NCBI GenBank assembly: GCA_018608545.1
Contig: JABAZI010000013.1
Location: 7,212-44,165, forward strand
Reading direction: 5' to 3'
Origin: Polaribacter sp.
GTDB taxonomy: Bacteria > Bacteroidota > Bacteroidia > Flavobacteriales > Flavobacteriaceae
DNA length: 36,954 nucleotides
In this document: piece by piece, positions 7,459 through 15,362 of the stretch
Position numbering within the stretch: position 1 is the stretch's first letter
Layout: each line of letters starts with the position of its first letter
The notes under the pieces: model-generated
Seen by the model: only the letters and a program-made list of their open reading frames with translations
What the model was told of the DNA's origin: nothing
Database searches by the model: none
Made by a program: the position numbers and the translations under genes

Positions 7459-8184
7459 TTGAGATATTTTATAGAGCTTTCTTACAATGGGAAAAATTAT
7501 CACGGTTGGCAAATTCAACCTGACGTTATTTCTGTTCAAGAAAAATTAAATAGTACTGTAAGTACCGTTCTACAAGAAAAAATTGAAGTGGTTGGAGCAG
7601 GAAGAACAGATACGGGAGTTCATGCATCACAAATGATTGCTCATTTCAATGTGAAAAAAGAATTAAAAGGGGATGTGTCATACAAGCTAAATTCCCTGTT
7701 GCCGCAGGACATTGTTGTTCACAAGGTATTTCTTGTTGATGCCGATCGGCACGCTCGTTTTCATGCAGTCAGTAGGAGTTATGAGTATAAAATATGGTTG
7801 GGCAGAAATCCTTTTTTATTAGATTTTTCATGGCAACTTCATTCTCAGGAACTAAATGTTGATCTAATGAATGCTGCTGCAAAATTATTATTAGAACATA
7901 CAGATTTTCAAACTTTTTCGAAAGTGAAGACAGATGTTCATACCTACAATTGTGATGTTACTGAAGCTGTTTGGAAGCAAAATGGGAAAGAACTTATTTT
8001 TTATATTAGTGCCAATCGTTTTTTAAGAAACATGGTTAGAGCCATTGTTGGAACTCTTGTGGATGTTGGTTTGGGGAAAATCACGAAAGATGATTTTAGA
8101 AAAATTATAGAAAGTAAAAATAGGAGTAATGCAGGACTCTCAGTTCCTGCAAAAGGATTATTTTTAACAAATATCAACTATTAG
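7459..8184 (+). CDS. truA: tRNA pseudouridine(38-40) synthase
   Basis: Converts U38, U39 and U40 of the tRNA anticodon stem to pseudouridine. At 241 residues it has the usual length. The catalytic Asp51 lies in GAGRTDTGVHA, and the N-terminal MRYFIELSYNG and the later FLRNMVRAIVGTLVDVG segment are family hallmarks. The start codon is TTG: a TAA in the same frame at 7450 rules out anything upstream, and the family sequence begins exactly here. The ABC transporter gene follows two bases after the stop, so they form an operon. Confidence 0.96.
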   Translation: MRYFIELSYNGKNYHGWQIQPDVISVQEKLNSTVSTVLQEKIEVVGAGRTDTGVHASQMIAHFNVKKELKGDVSYKLNSLLPQDIVVHKVFLVDADRHARFHAVSRSYEYKIWLGRNPFLLDFSWQLHSQELNVDLMNAAAKLLLEHTDFQTFSKVKTDVHTYNCDVTEAVWKQNGKELIFYISANRFLRNMVRAIVGTLVDVGLGKITKDDFRKIIESKNRSNAGLSVPAKGLFLTNINY

Positions 8185-8186
8185 TT

Positions 8187-9953
8187 TTGGCAGATACAAC
8201 AGGAAAGAAGTTCGATTTCAATATTTTTTTAAGACTAATGTCTTTTGCGAAACGGTATAAATTAAATTTTTTTATTGCGACTACGTCCACTATTTTGTTA
8301 GCGTTGGTTTCATTATTAAGTCCCTATTTAATCAAAGAAACGGTAGATAAATATATTACTGAAAAAGATACACAAGGTCTTATAAACAATGTAATGTTAA
8401 TGTTTGGGGTTGTTCTTATAGAAACCTTACTTCGGTTCACTTATATTTATTTTGCAAACTGGGTTGGCCAACATATTATCAGAGATATAAGGGCCAAGAT
8501 ATTTAGACATATTCTACAATTTAAAATGTCTTATTTTGACAGAAATTCTGTTGGTAAACTCGTTACCAGAGTTGTCTCCGATATAGAGACAATTGCTGCT
8601 TTTTTTAGTACAGGTGTTTTTACCATAGTTAGTGATGTCTTGCAAATGTTTGCAATAACAGCACTAATGTTTTATTTCAACTGGAAGTTGGCATTCATTG
8701 CGCTGTCTGTTTTGCCTATTTTAATCTATGCAACAAGAATTTTTCAACAAGCGATAAAAGCAACGTTTCAAGAGGTGAGAAATCAAGTGGCAAATTTAAA
8801 CGGATTTGTTCAAGAAAGAGTCACTGGTATGAAAATTGTGCAACTCTTTAATAGAGAAAGAATTGAATATGAAAATTTCAATGCGATCAATAATAAGCAT
8901 AAAGAGGCTTTTGTAAAAACCATATGGTATTTCTCGATCTTTTTTCCAATTGCAGAAATTTTGTCGTCTATAGGTATTGGTTTGATTGTTTGGTTTGGAA
9001 GTAAACAAATTATTGAAGGTTTTGTTGCTGGTCCAGGAACAGTAATGGCATTTGTACAAATGGCACAAATGTTATTTAGACCTTTACGACAAATTGCAGA
9101 TAAATTTAATCAATTACAAATGGGAATTGTCTCTGGAGAGCGAGTTTTTAAAGTGATTGATACACAAAGTAGTATTGTTAAAAATGGAACGATACATGTA
9201 GAAAAATTAGAAGGGAACATCAATTTTAGAGACGTTAAATTTAGTTATGTCAAAGATGAAGAAGTTTTAAAGGGAATTTCTTTAGATGTGAAAAGTGGAC
9301 AAACCATTGCAATTGTGGGTGCAACAGGAGCGGGGAAATCAACGATTATTAATTTAATAAATCGTTTTTATGAGATAGATAGTGGTACTGTTTGTATAGA
9401 TGATATTCCCATACAAGAATATGCTTTAGAAAATTTAAGAACACAGATTGCGGTTGTATTACAAGATGTTTTTCTGTTTTCAGATTCAATTTTTAACAAC
9501 ATTACGTTAAAAAACCCTAACATTTCTTTAGAAGAAGTGAAAAAAGCAGCGAAACAAATTGGGATTCACGATTTTATCATGACACTTCCAGGAGATTATC
9601 AATACAATGTAAAGGAACGTGGAGCAATGTTGTCTTCTGGTCAGAGGCAATTAATTGCTTTTTTAAGAGCTTACCTCAGTCAGCCTAGTATTTTAATTTT
9701 AGATGAAGCAACTTCTTCCGTAGACTCCTATGCAGAACAACTTATTCAATATGCAACAGAAACGATAACGAAAGGACGGACTTCTATCATCATAGCTCAT
9801 AGATTGGCAACCATCAAGCAGGCAGATAAAATTATTGTAATGGACAAAGGACTCATTGTAGAGGAAGGAACTCATGATGAATTATTGCAAAGAGAAAAAG
9901 GATACTATAAAAATTTATACGACAAGCAGTTTGGTACTAAAAAAGCCTCTTAA
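8187..9953 (+). CDS. MsbA-like ABC exporter (fused permease and ATPase)
   Basis: A 588-residue half-transporter that should work as a homodimer in the inner membrane. The six-helix ABC membrane domain covers about 20-310. The nucleotide-binding domain has Walker A GATGAGKST at 378-386, the signature LSSGQ at 482-486, Walker B ending LILDE with the catalytic Glu507, and the switch His538 in IIAHRLAT. It belongs to the lipid/multidrug exporter group; substrate cannot be told from the sequence. The start is probably TTG at 8187, just after the truA stop, since family members have an N-terminal segment of this length before the first helix; ATG at 8238 is the alternative. The 3' end faces cdaA with a 2-base gap and no clear terminator. 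Confidence 0.93.
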   Translation: MADTTGKKFDFNIFLRLMSFAKRYKLNFFIATTSTILLALVSLLSPYLIKETVDKYITEKDTQGLINNVMLMFGVVLIETLLRFTYIYFANWVGQHIIRDIRAKIFRHILQFKMSYFDRNSVGKLVTRVVSDIETIAAFFSTGVFTIVSDVLQMFAITALMFYFNWKLAFIALSVLPILIYATRIFQQAIKATFQEVRNQVANLNGFVQERVTGMKIVQLFNRERIEYENFNAINNKHKEAFVKTIWYFSIFFPIAEILSSIGIGLIVWFGSKQIIEGFVAGPGTVMAFVQMAQMLFRPLRQIADKFNQLQMGIVSGERVFKVIDTQSSIVKNGTIHVEKLEGNINFRDVKFSYVKDEEVLKGISLDVKSGQTIAIVGATGAGKSTIINLINRFYEIDSGTVCIDDIPIQEYALENLRTQIAVVLQDVFLFSDSIFNNITLKNPNISLEEVKKAAKQIGIHDFIMTLPGDYQYNVKERGAMLSSGQRQLIAFLRAYLSQPSILILDEATSSVDSYAEQLIQYATETITKGRTSIIIAHRLATIKQADKIIVMDKGLIVEEGTHDELLQREKGYYKNLYDKQFGTKKAS

Positions 9954-9955
9954 AA

Positions 9956-10732
9956 TTAGATCAAATCTTTTTTGAGTTTTTCGTTGAGTTCTAAATAATC
10001 AGAATACAATACAAAACCACCATCTTTTATATAAGAAATTTCTCCAGTTTCCTCTGAAACTAGCAAACAAACTGCATCTGTTTTTTCAGAAACTCCAATA
10101 GCAGCCTTATGGCGTAAGCCAAATCTTGCAGGAATTTTAGTGTTATCAGAAATTGGTAAGACAACTCTTGTAGCAACAATAAAATTGTCTCTAATGATTA
10201 AAGCTCCATCATGTAAAGGACTGTTTTTGTAAAAGATACTCTCTAAGATAGCTTCGTTAACCAATGCATTCATATTGTCTCCTGTATTGATCAAAAAATC
10301 CAAAGTATTAGTTCGTTCAATAACAATCAATGCACCTGTTTTTGATTTTGACAAACTTTGACACGCGTTGATAATAATTTCGGTATTGATTTCAGAGCCA
10401 ATCTCTGTTTGTAAAAATTTCAACTGTTTTAAGAAGTTGCGTTTGTTTGTAAAGTTTGTTGTGCCAATCATTAATAAGAATTTTCTTATTTCTTGCTGAA
10501 AGACAATAATTAAAGCGATCACTCCTCCCCCTAAAAGGGTTCCTAAGATGCCACTTAGCATCTCCATATTTAGCACTTCAGTTATTTTCCAAATAACAAA
10601 AATAATGGCAACTCCTATTACAATATTAATGGCAACAGTCCCTTTTAATAGTTTATAAATATAGAAAAGTAGTAAAGCTACTAACAAAATATCTAAAACA
10701 TCCAACAAAGAAAATTCAATAAAATCGAACAT
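9956..10732 (-). CDS. cdaA: Diadenylate cyclase CdaA (c-di-AMP synthase)
   Basis: Makes cyclic di-AMP from two ATP at the inner membrane; c-di-AMP controls potassium uptake and cell-wall or turgor homeostasis in other bacteria. The 258 residues have three membrane helices (about 10-30, 33-50, 58-78) followed by the DisA_N cyclase domain. The catalytic DGA is at 175-177. The second motif, usually RHR, reads RHKAA at 207-211, a conservative Arg to Lys change. It is downstream of folP on the same strand, an arrangement common in Bacteroidota, but the 154-base gap holds a good promoter, so it may be transcribed alone. Confidence 0.93.
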   Translation of the reverse strand: MFDFIEFSLLDVLDILLVALLLFYIYKLLKGTVAINIVIGVAIIFVIWKITEVLNMEMLSGILGTLLGGGVIALIIVFQQEIRKFLLMIGTTNFTNKRNFLKQLKFLQTEIGSEINTEIIINACQSLSKSKTGALIVIERTNTLDFLINTGDNMNALVNEAILESIFYKNSPLHDGALIIRDNFIVATRVVLPISDNTKIPARFGLRHKAAIGVSEKTDAVCLLVSEETGEISYIKDGGFVLYSDYLELNEKLKKDLI

Positions 10733-10752
10733 AAAGGTTAACTGATTTTAGG

Positions 10753-10782
10753 CTAAAGTACTAATAAATTGGCGTAATACAA
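10753..10782 (-). promoter_or_regulatory. Putative cdaA promoter: TTG, 19 bases, TACTTTAG
   Basis: On the minus strand TTG (10782-10780) is followed after 19 bases by TACTTTAG (10760-10753), one mismatch from TAnnTTTG. The predicted leader to the ATG at 10732 is about 14 bases. The rest of the 10733-10886 gap shows no gene. Confidence 0.45.
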
Positions 10783-10886
10783 TGCTTGTTTCCAATATGT
10801 GTGATGACTTACAGAGGAGTTTGTTTATAGTAAATCAAAGGTGTTTTTTTTGAAAAAACGTATCGGAGTGAGTCAAAATAGCAGAG

Positions 10887-11708
10887 TTATAAAACTTGAG
10901 AAACAATTTTCACAGCTTCCATCGCTTCTTTTACATCGTGAACTCGTAAAATATGTGCCCCATTTAACAGGGCAATTGTATTTGCAGAGGTGGTGGCATT
11001 TAATGCTTCTTGAGCAGAGATGCCTAGTGTTTTGTACAACATAGATTTTCTTGAGATCCCTGCGAGTATTGGGGCATCTAGGCTTTTAAAAAGTTCAAGG
11101 TTTTTGAGAATTTCAAAATTATGATCAATAGTTTTTCCAAAACCAAAGCCAATATCTATAATGATATCATTTACCATAAGCTGTTGAAGTTTCCTTATTT
11201 GTTCTGCAAAAAAGAAAATAATTTCTTTGGTAACATCTTCGTAAATTGGATTTTGTTGCATGTTTTGGGGAGTTCCTTGCATGTGCATTAAAATATAAGG
11301 CACTTTTAAATTGGCAACAGTTGCAAACATATCGTTATCCATTTTTCCTCCGGAAATATCATTTATAATTGCTGCCCCAGTATGAATTGTTTCTTGGGCA
11401 ACTTTGCTCCTAAAAGTGTCGATAGAAAGAATGATTTCAGGAAAATTTTTTAGCAATAAATCAATTACAGGTACGATCCTTTTTAGTTCTTCATCTTCAG
11501 AAATATGAATCGCTCCAGGTTTAGAAGAATAGGCACCAACGTCAATAAAAGTAGCCCCTTCGGTCAACATTTTTTCAACTTGAGATAGGATTTGAGTGTC
11601 ATTTTTATATCGACCCCCATCAAAAAAAGAATCTGGTGTAATGTTTAAAATACCCATTACTTTTGGCGATGAAATATCTACGAGAGTTCCTTTACAATTT
11701 ATCGTCAT
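10887..11708 (-). CDS. folP: Dihydropteroate synthase
   Basis: Condenses p-aminobenzoate with dihydropterin pyrophosphate in folate synthesis; it is the sulfonamide target. The 273-residue TIM barrel shows the pterin-binding opening MGILNITPDSFFDGGRY (about 18-34), a DVGAYSSKPGA segment in place of the classical D-x-G-G-E-S-T-R-P type, an IINDISGG segment, and GISRKSML near the C-terminus. The ATG is separated by one base from the upstream LOG-family stop, so the two genes are co-transcribed. No strong terminator follows before cdaA. Confidence 0.95.
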   Translation of the reverse strand: MTINCKGTLVDISSPKVMGILNITPDSFFDGGRYKNDTQILSQVEKMLTEGATFIDVGAYSSKPGAIHISEDEELKRIVPVIDLLLKNFPEIILSIDTFRSKVAQETIHTGAAIINDISGGKMDNDMFATVANLKVPYILMHMQGTPQNMQQNPIYEDVTKEIIFFFAEQIRKLQQLMVNDIIIDIGFGFGKTIDHNFEILKNLELFKSLDAPILAGISRKSMLYKTLGISAQEALNATTSANTIALLNGAHILRVHDVKEAMEAVKIVSQVL

Positions 11709-11709
11709 T

Positions 11710-12291
11710 TTAACTTACTACTTTATGTATCACGTTTGTTTTTTCAGGGGCTTTATATTGCTTCATCTTTTGCATTAATTCATTTACAGAAGTTCCAACG
11801 AGTAGCATTTTTCTATTCACTTTTTTTAAATATCCCTCCGCAACCATTTTGTCTAACTGAAGTAAAGTTGCATCAAAAAAACCATTGATATTTAAAAGGC
11901 CTACAGGTTTTTTTTCGATCTGTAATTGATTTAAGGTAAGTGCTTCAAAAAGTTCATCTAAGGTGCCAAAACCACCAGGAAGTGTAATGTAAGCGTCTAC
12001 TAATTTACTCATAATCACTTTTCGATCACTCATTTTTTCACAAACAATCATTTCTTCTACTCCTGAATGAATGACTTCTTTTTTTTCTAATAATTTTGGA
12101 ATTACCCCAATAACATCCCCTTTGTGCTCTAAAATTGTATCAGCGAGAACTCCCATCATTCCAATTTTTCCACCACCATATACCAATCCAATGTTGTTGT
12201 TCGTAAAATAATTTCCTAATTCTATGGCTGCTTCTTTATAAATAGGGTTAAAACCCAAACTTGAGCCACAAAAAACTACAATTTTTTTCAT
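11710..12291 (-). CDS. LOG-family protein (TIGR00730; nucleoside 5'-monophosphate phosphoribohydrolase type)
   Basis: A 193-residue Rossmann-fold enzyme. The family signature PGGFGTLDE is at 105-113, with GGGKIGMMG at 39-47 and MSDRK at 87-91. LOG proteins cleave ribose-5-phosphate from cytokinin or purine nucleotides (PpnN-like activity); the true substrate here is unknown. It is the first gene of a pair with folP and lies divergent to the DUF1599 gene. Confidence 0.92.
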   Translation of the reverse strand: MKKIVVFCGSSLGFNPIYKEAAIELGNYFTNNNIGLVYGGGKIGMMGVLADTILEHKGDVIGVIPKLLEKKEVIHSGVEEMIVCEKMSDRKVIMSKLVDAYITLPGGFGTLDELFEALTLNQLQIEKKPVGLLNINGFFDATLLQLDKMVAEGYLKKVNRKMLLVGTSVNELMQKMKQYKAPEKTNVIHKVVS

Positions 12292-12344
12292 TTGATAGTT
12301 GATAAATTCATTGTAAAAATAAATGAAATGCTTTGAAGATTTAC

Positions 12345-12352
12345 TACATTTG
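12345..12352 (+). promoter_or_regulatory. -7 promoter element TACATTTG of the DUF1599 gene
   Basis: An exact TAnnTTTG match ends 21 bases before the ATG at 12374. It lies inside the longer open frame that begins at 12323 and so argues for the downstream start. Confidence 0.55.
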
Positions 12353-12373
12353 GAAAAATACTTTTTTATAAAA

Positions 12374-12907
12374 ATGCAAGATACCTCAAAACAATACGAC
12401 GCTGTAATAGATGAATGTAGAAGTTTGTTTGAAAAAAAAATGTCAGATTACGGGTCTGCGTGGAGAATTCTGCGTTTACCATCGCTAACAGACCAAATAT
12501 TTATTAAGGCGCAAAGAATTCGTCAGCTACAAGAAAATAAGGTTAGAAAAGTAGATGAAGGAGTGGTATCTGAGTTTATTGGAATTATTAATTATTCAAT
12601 TATGGCGTTAATTCAGTTAGAAAAAGGAGTCGTAGAAAATCCGGATTTAAATACTGAAGAAGCTACTGCTTTATATGATAAACATAGCAAAATTACGAAA
12701 GAATTGATGATGGATAAAAACCACGATTATGGAGAAGCCTGGAGAGACATGCGAGTGGCTAGTTTAACAGATTTAATTTTACAAAAATTATTACGCGTGA
12801 AGCAAATTGAAGATAATAAAGGCAAAACTATTGTTTCTGAAGGGATAGATGCTAATTATCAAGATATGATTAATTATGCTGTTTTTGCAATGATTCATTT
12901 GAATTAA
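12374..12907 (+). CDS. DUF1599 (Nmad1-type) protein with two domain copies
   Basis: A 177-residue cytosolic protein of the DUF1599 family (PF07659), named 'nucleotide modification associated domain 1' from its occurrence beside DNA-modification genes in phages. No reaction is established. Two copies are clear: residues about 3-85 with KKMSDYGSAWRILRLPSLTDQI, and about 97-177 with KNHDYGEAWRDMRVASLTDLI. Both share Asp-Tyr-Gly-x-Ala-Trp-Arg, a later R-x-x-Q/K-I/L-x-x-N-K segment and an I-N-Y-x-x-x-A hydrophobic end. The start at 12374 removes 17 unrelated residues and fits the promoter. It lies 79 bases upstream of the BT_3928-type gene, a neighbourhood common in flavobacteria. Confidence 0.87.
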   Translation: MQDTSKQYDAVIDECRSLFEKKMSDYGSAWRILRLPSLTDQIFIKAQRIRQLQENKVRKVDEGVVSEFIGIINYSIMALIQLEKGVVENPDLNTEEATALYDKHSKITKELMMDKNHDYGEAWRDMRVASLTDLILQKLLRVKQIEDNKGKTIVSEGIDANYQDMINYAVFAMIHLN

Positions 12908-12986
12908 TAATTTTTAAATTTTTTAAAATTAGTTCTATTTCGAGTCTTTTTTATCACAAAAACTCACTTAAGGAAACAAATAAATT

Positions 12987-13949
12987 ATGAAATTACTGAT
13001 ACAACTTGCTAGAATTTTAGTTGGGGGTCTGTTTGTATTTTCTGGCTTTGTAAAGTTGGTAGATCCAATAGGTTCGCAATATAAGTTTCAAGAATATTTT
13101 TCTGAAACGGTCTTAAATATAGAGTTCTTAATTCCGTATGCATTGCCCTTTGCCATTTTATTGATAGTGGCAGAAATTCTACTAGGAGTGATGATTTTAA
13201 TTGGTTACAAGTCAAAATTAACAGTTTGGAGTTTGTTTGTATTAACCCTAATTTTCTTATTTCTAACTTGGTATTCTGCGTATTACAATAAAGTAACAGA
13301 TTGTGGCTGTTTTGGAGATGCCATCAAATTAAGCACATGGGAAACCTTTTATAAAAATATAATTTTAATTGTGTTAATTGTTTTTTTATTGATAAAAGTA
13401 GCACATATAAAGCCGATTTTTAAAGGTAAAATCCCCAAATTATTAACCTTTTTATCTTTAGCAGGTTTTTTGTTTATTGTGCAACATGTGTTGACACATT
13501 TACCCCTCATCGATTTTAGAGCCTATGCGATTGGTAAGAATTTACAAGATGGGATGCAATATCCCGAAGATGGTAGTATCGCTCCGGTTCATGATTTTAT
13601 GTTAGAAGATGCACAAGCAGATTTAGCACCAGAATTATTGCAAGAGGAGAAACTATTGTTGGTTATTGTGTATAATTTAGCCAAAGTTGATGTAAATGGA
13701 TTTCCAGCAATAAAAAAAATAACAACAAAAGCGATCAATAAAGGATACACAGTGTATGGAGTTTCTGCTTCATTTTCTGACGAATTAACGCTTGCTAAGG
13801 AAACATACAGTTTGCCTTTTGATTTCTTATTCTGTGATGAAACGACCTTAAAAACAATGATTAGAGCTAATCCTGGAGTCATGGTTTTAGACAAAGGGAC
13901 TGTTGTTCAAAAGAAGCATTGGACCGATATTGATGAAATAAAATTATAA
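12987..13949 (+). CDS. BT_3928-type DoxX/MauE-like membrane protein with thioredoxin-like C-terminus
   Basis: A 320-residue protein. Residues about 1-165 form four or five membrane helices of the DoxX/MauE kind, with the redox-type motif CGCFGD at 106-111. Residues about 190-320 look like a periplasmic thioredoxin-like domain (strands LLLVIVYN and VMVLDKGTVV), but no CxxC is present in it; the only Cys there is in FLFCDE. Membrane-embedded Cys pairs of this type feed electrons or make disulfides in related systems, but the role of this family is not established. Its stop codon overlaps the crcB start by one base, so they are translationally coupled. Confidence 0.86.
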   Translation: MKLLIQLARILVGGLFVFSGFVKLVDPIGSQYKFQEYFSETVLNIEFLIPYALPFAILLIVAEILLGVMILIGYKSKLTVWSLFVLTLIFLFLTWYSAYYNKVTDCGCFGDAIKLSTWETFYKNIILIVLIVFLLIKVAHIKPIFKGKIPKLLTFLSLAGFLFIVQHVLTHLPLIDFRAYAIGKNLQDGMQYPEDGSIAPVHDFMLEDAQADLAPELLQEEKLLLVIVYNLAKVDVNGFPAIKKITTKAINKGYTVYGVSASFSDELTLAKETYSLPFDFLFCDETTLKTMIRANPGVMVLDKGTVVQKKHWTDIDEIKL

Positions 13950-14320
13950 TGAAACAAGTATTATTTGTTTTTATAGGGGGTGGATTTGGTAGCGTATTGC
14001 GATATGTTATTGGTAAATGGCTTAACAATCCCCATAACGGAATTCCCTACGGTACTTTTACTGCCAACCTTTTAGGAAGTCTTTTCATAGGAATTATTTT
14101 AGGATATGCAGCAAAGAATGAAACGTTTACACAAAATCACATATTATTATTGGCAACAGGTTTTTGTGGAGGATTTACAACTTTTTCAACATTTGCATAT
14201 GAGAATCAGGTTTTTTTAAAGTCTGGAGATTTTACAAGCTTTGCCTTTTATACAATAGCTAGTTTTGTCCTCGGGTTTTTAGCCGTTTTTGCAGGAATAT
14301 ACTTAGTCAAATTTATTTAA
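13949..14320 (+). CDS. crcB: Fluoride ion channel CrcB/Fluc
   Basis: Exports fluoride from the cytoplasm as a dual-topology dimer. The 123 residues form four membrane helices. The Fluc hallmarks are present: GGxGSVLRY near the N-terminus, Asn40 in TANLLGS, and GFCGGFTTFSTF at 71-82 with the pore Phe and Thr/Ser residues. The start ATG overlaps the preceding stop (TAATG). I see no fluoride riboswitch upstream; the gene appears to be driven with the BT_3928-type gene. Confidence 0.96.
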   Translation: MKQVLFVFIGGGFGSVLRYVIGKWLNNPHNGIPYGTFTANLLGSLFIGIILGYAAKNETFTQNHILLLATGFCGGFTTFSTFAYENQVFLKSGDFTSFAFYTIASFVLGFLAVFAGIYLVKFI

Positions 14321-14329
14321 TAGGATATA

Positions 14330-15031
14330 ATGAACGAATTTGTAACATATCAATCAGAGGACAACTTTGTAGTTATTACCATTAAAAACGGAAAAGCGAA
14401 TGCAATCTCTCATGAGGTAATACATGGATTAAATAGAAGTTTAGACAAAGCCCAGGAAGAAAATAAAGTAGTCATTCTTACGGGTCAAAACGGAATTTTC
14501 TCCGCTGGTTTCGATCTAAAGGTAATGACAAAATCCTCAGAATCAGCCAAAGAACTCGTAACAAAAGGGTCTAAATTATCTTTAAGAATGTTGTCCTTTC
14601 CTCAGCCCATTATTGTTCTTTGTTCGGGTCATGCAATAGCAAAAGGTGCTTTTTTACTACTTTCTTCAGATTATAGAATTGGGGTAGCGGGTGATTTTAA
14701 AATAGGGTTAAACGAAGTGATGATTGGAATGACCATGCACCATGCAGGAATCGCTATTGCAAAAGCGCGTTTGTCTGAAGTGTATTTAAATAGAAGTGTT
14801 AATAATGCAGAAATTTACAATCCAAAAGAGGCAATAAAAGCTGGATTTTTAGATATGATTGTTCCAGAAAAAGAGTTGCTCTCAACAGCAATTAAAGTAG
14901 CGGAAATGTTTTCTAAGTTGAATAAAAAAGCACACTTTGAAACAAAGTTAAAAGTGAGAAAGACACACTTAAAAGACCTGGAAAAGGCTATTGATTTGGA
15001 TAATACAATGGATATTTCGATAAATCCTTAA
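14330..15031 (+). CDS. Enoyl-CoA hydratase/isomerase (crotonase) family protein
   Basis: A 233-residue crotonase-fold enzyme. The oxyanion-hole segments are SAGFDL (58-63) and GHAIAKGAF (100-108). A single acid candidate, Glu129 (GLNEVMIG), stands in the usual catalytic region, while the other Glu of classical hydratases is not obvious. The protein is slightly shorter than typical hydratases (about 255-260). Reaction and acyl-CoA substrate cannot be assigned. It begins nine bases after crcB and probably shares its transcript, with no obvious metabolic link. No beta-oxidation genes are adjacent. Confidence 0.88.
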   Translation: MNEFVTYQSEDNFVVITIKNGKANAISHEVIHGLNRSLDKAQEENKVVILTGQNGIFSAGFDLKVMTKSSESAKELVTKGSKLSLRMLSFPQPIIVLCSGHAIAKGAFLLLSSDYRIGVAGDFKIGLNEVMIGMTMHHAGIAIAKARLSEVYLNRSVNNAEIYNPKEAIKAGFLDMIVPEKELLSTAIKVAEMFSKLNKKAHFETKLKVRKTHLKDLEKAIDLDNTMDISINP

Positions 15032-15362
15032 TTTGTCTGATTAAGAATACGAGTCTCTTTATTTTAGGACTTTATTTTTCCTGTTTAAAGATTCAGTATG
15101 AAAGATTCTTGCTCCACAAACACGTTTAGTTCTCTTTTAAGATAATGTGAACGGTCCTTATTCTCTCTCTAAAATAATAATAATAACACTTTTATGTTTT
15201 AAGGCGTTAAAATATTCCTCAGAAACTTTGGTAGCATTTTTTTGTGCATTAACTTTGACGCTGATAACTTGTCAAGGAAAATGAATACAATTTTTGGAAC
15301 AAAATGTTTTGTTCAAACCTTACAAAACAGATAATTTACGTTTAGTTTACAGAATTTAGAAA
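15032..15362. other. 331-base intergenic region between the crotonase gene and aroA
   Basis: No gene can be supported. The region is AT-rich, has no clear terminator for the upstream gene, and carries the palindrome at 15297-15314. A near-match TACGTTTA to the -7 consensus at 15337-15344 is a possible aroA promoter. On the minus strand there is a short open stretch of about 35 codons (ending near 15169) without a convincing start, which I do not call. Confidence 0.55.
15297..15314. promoter_or_regulatory. 18-bp inverted repeat GAACAAAA-TG-TTTTGTTC upstream of aroA
   Basis: Two perfect 8-base arms are separated by TG, 49 bases before the aroA ATG and just upstream of its possible promoter. 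The shape is that of an operator for a dimeric repressor, but there is no direct evidence of use. Confidence 0.4.

Noticed and set aside
7400..10000. Toxin export or antibiotic cluster around the ABC exporter
   Set aside because: The neighbours are truA and cdaA; no peptide precursor, modification enzyme or outer-membrane factor is present.
10841..11044. 67-codon plus-strand frame over the end of folP
   Set aside because: It overlaps the conserved C-terminus of folP in antisense and has no recognisable features.
12323..12373. Longer start for the DUF1599 gene
   Set aside because: The extra 17 residues are unlike the family and contain the -7 promoter element.
15169..15275. Minus-strand open stretch of about 35 codons before aroA
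   Set aside because: No credible start codon, no promoter, and ends in a run of Ile codons from an ATT repeat; looks like chance.
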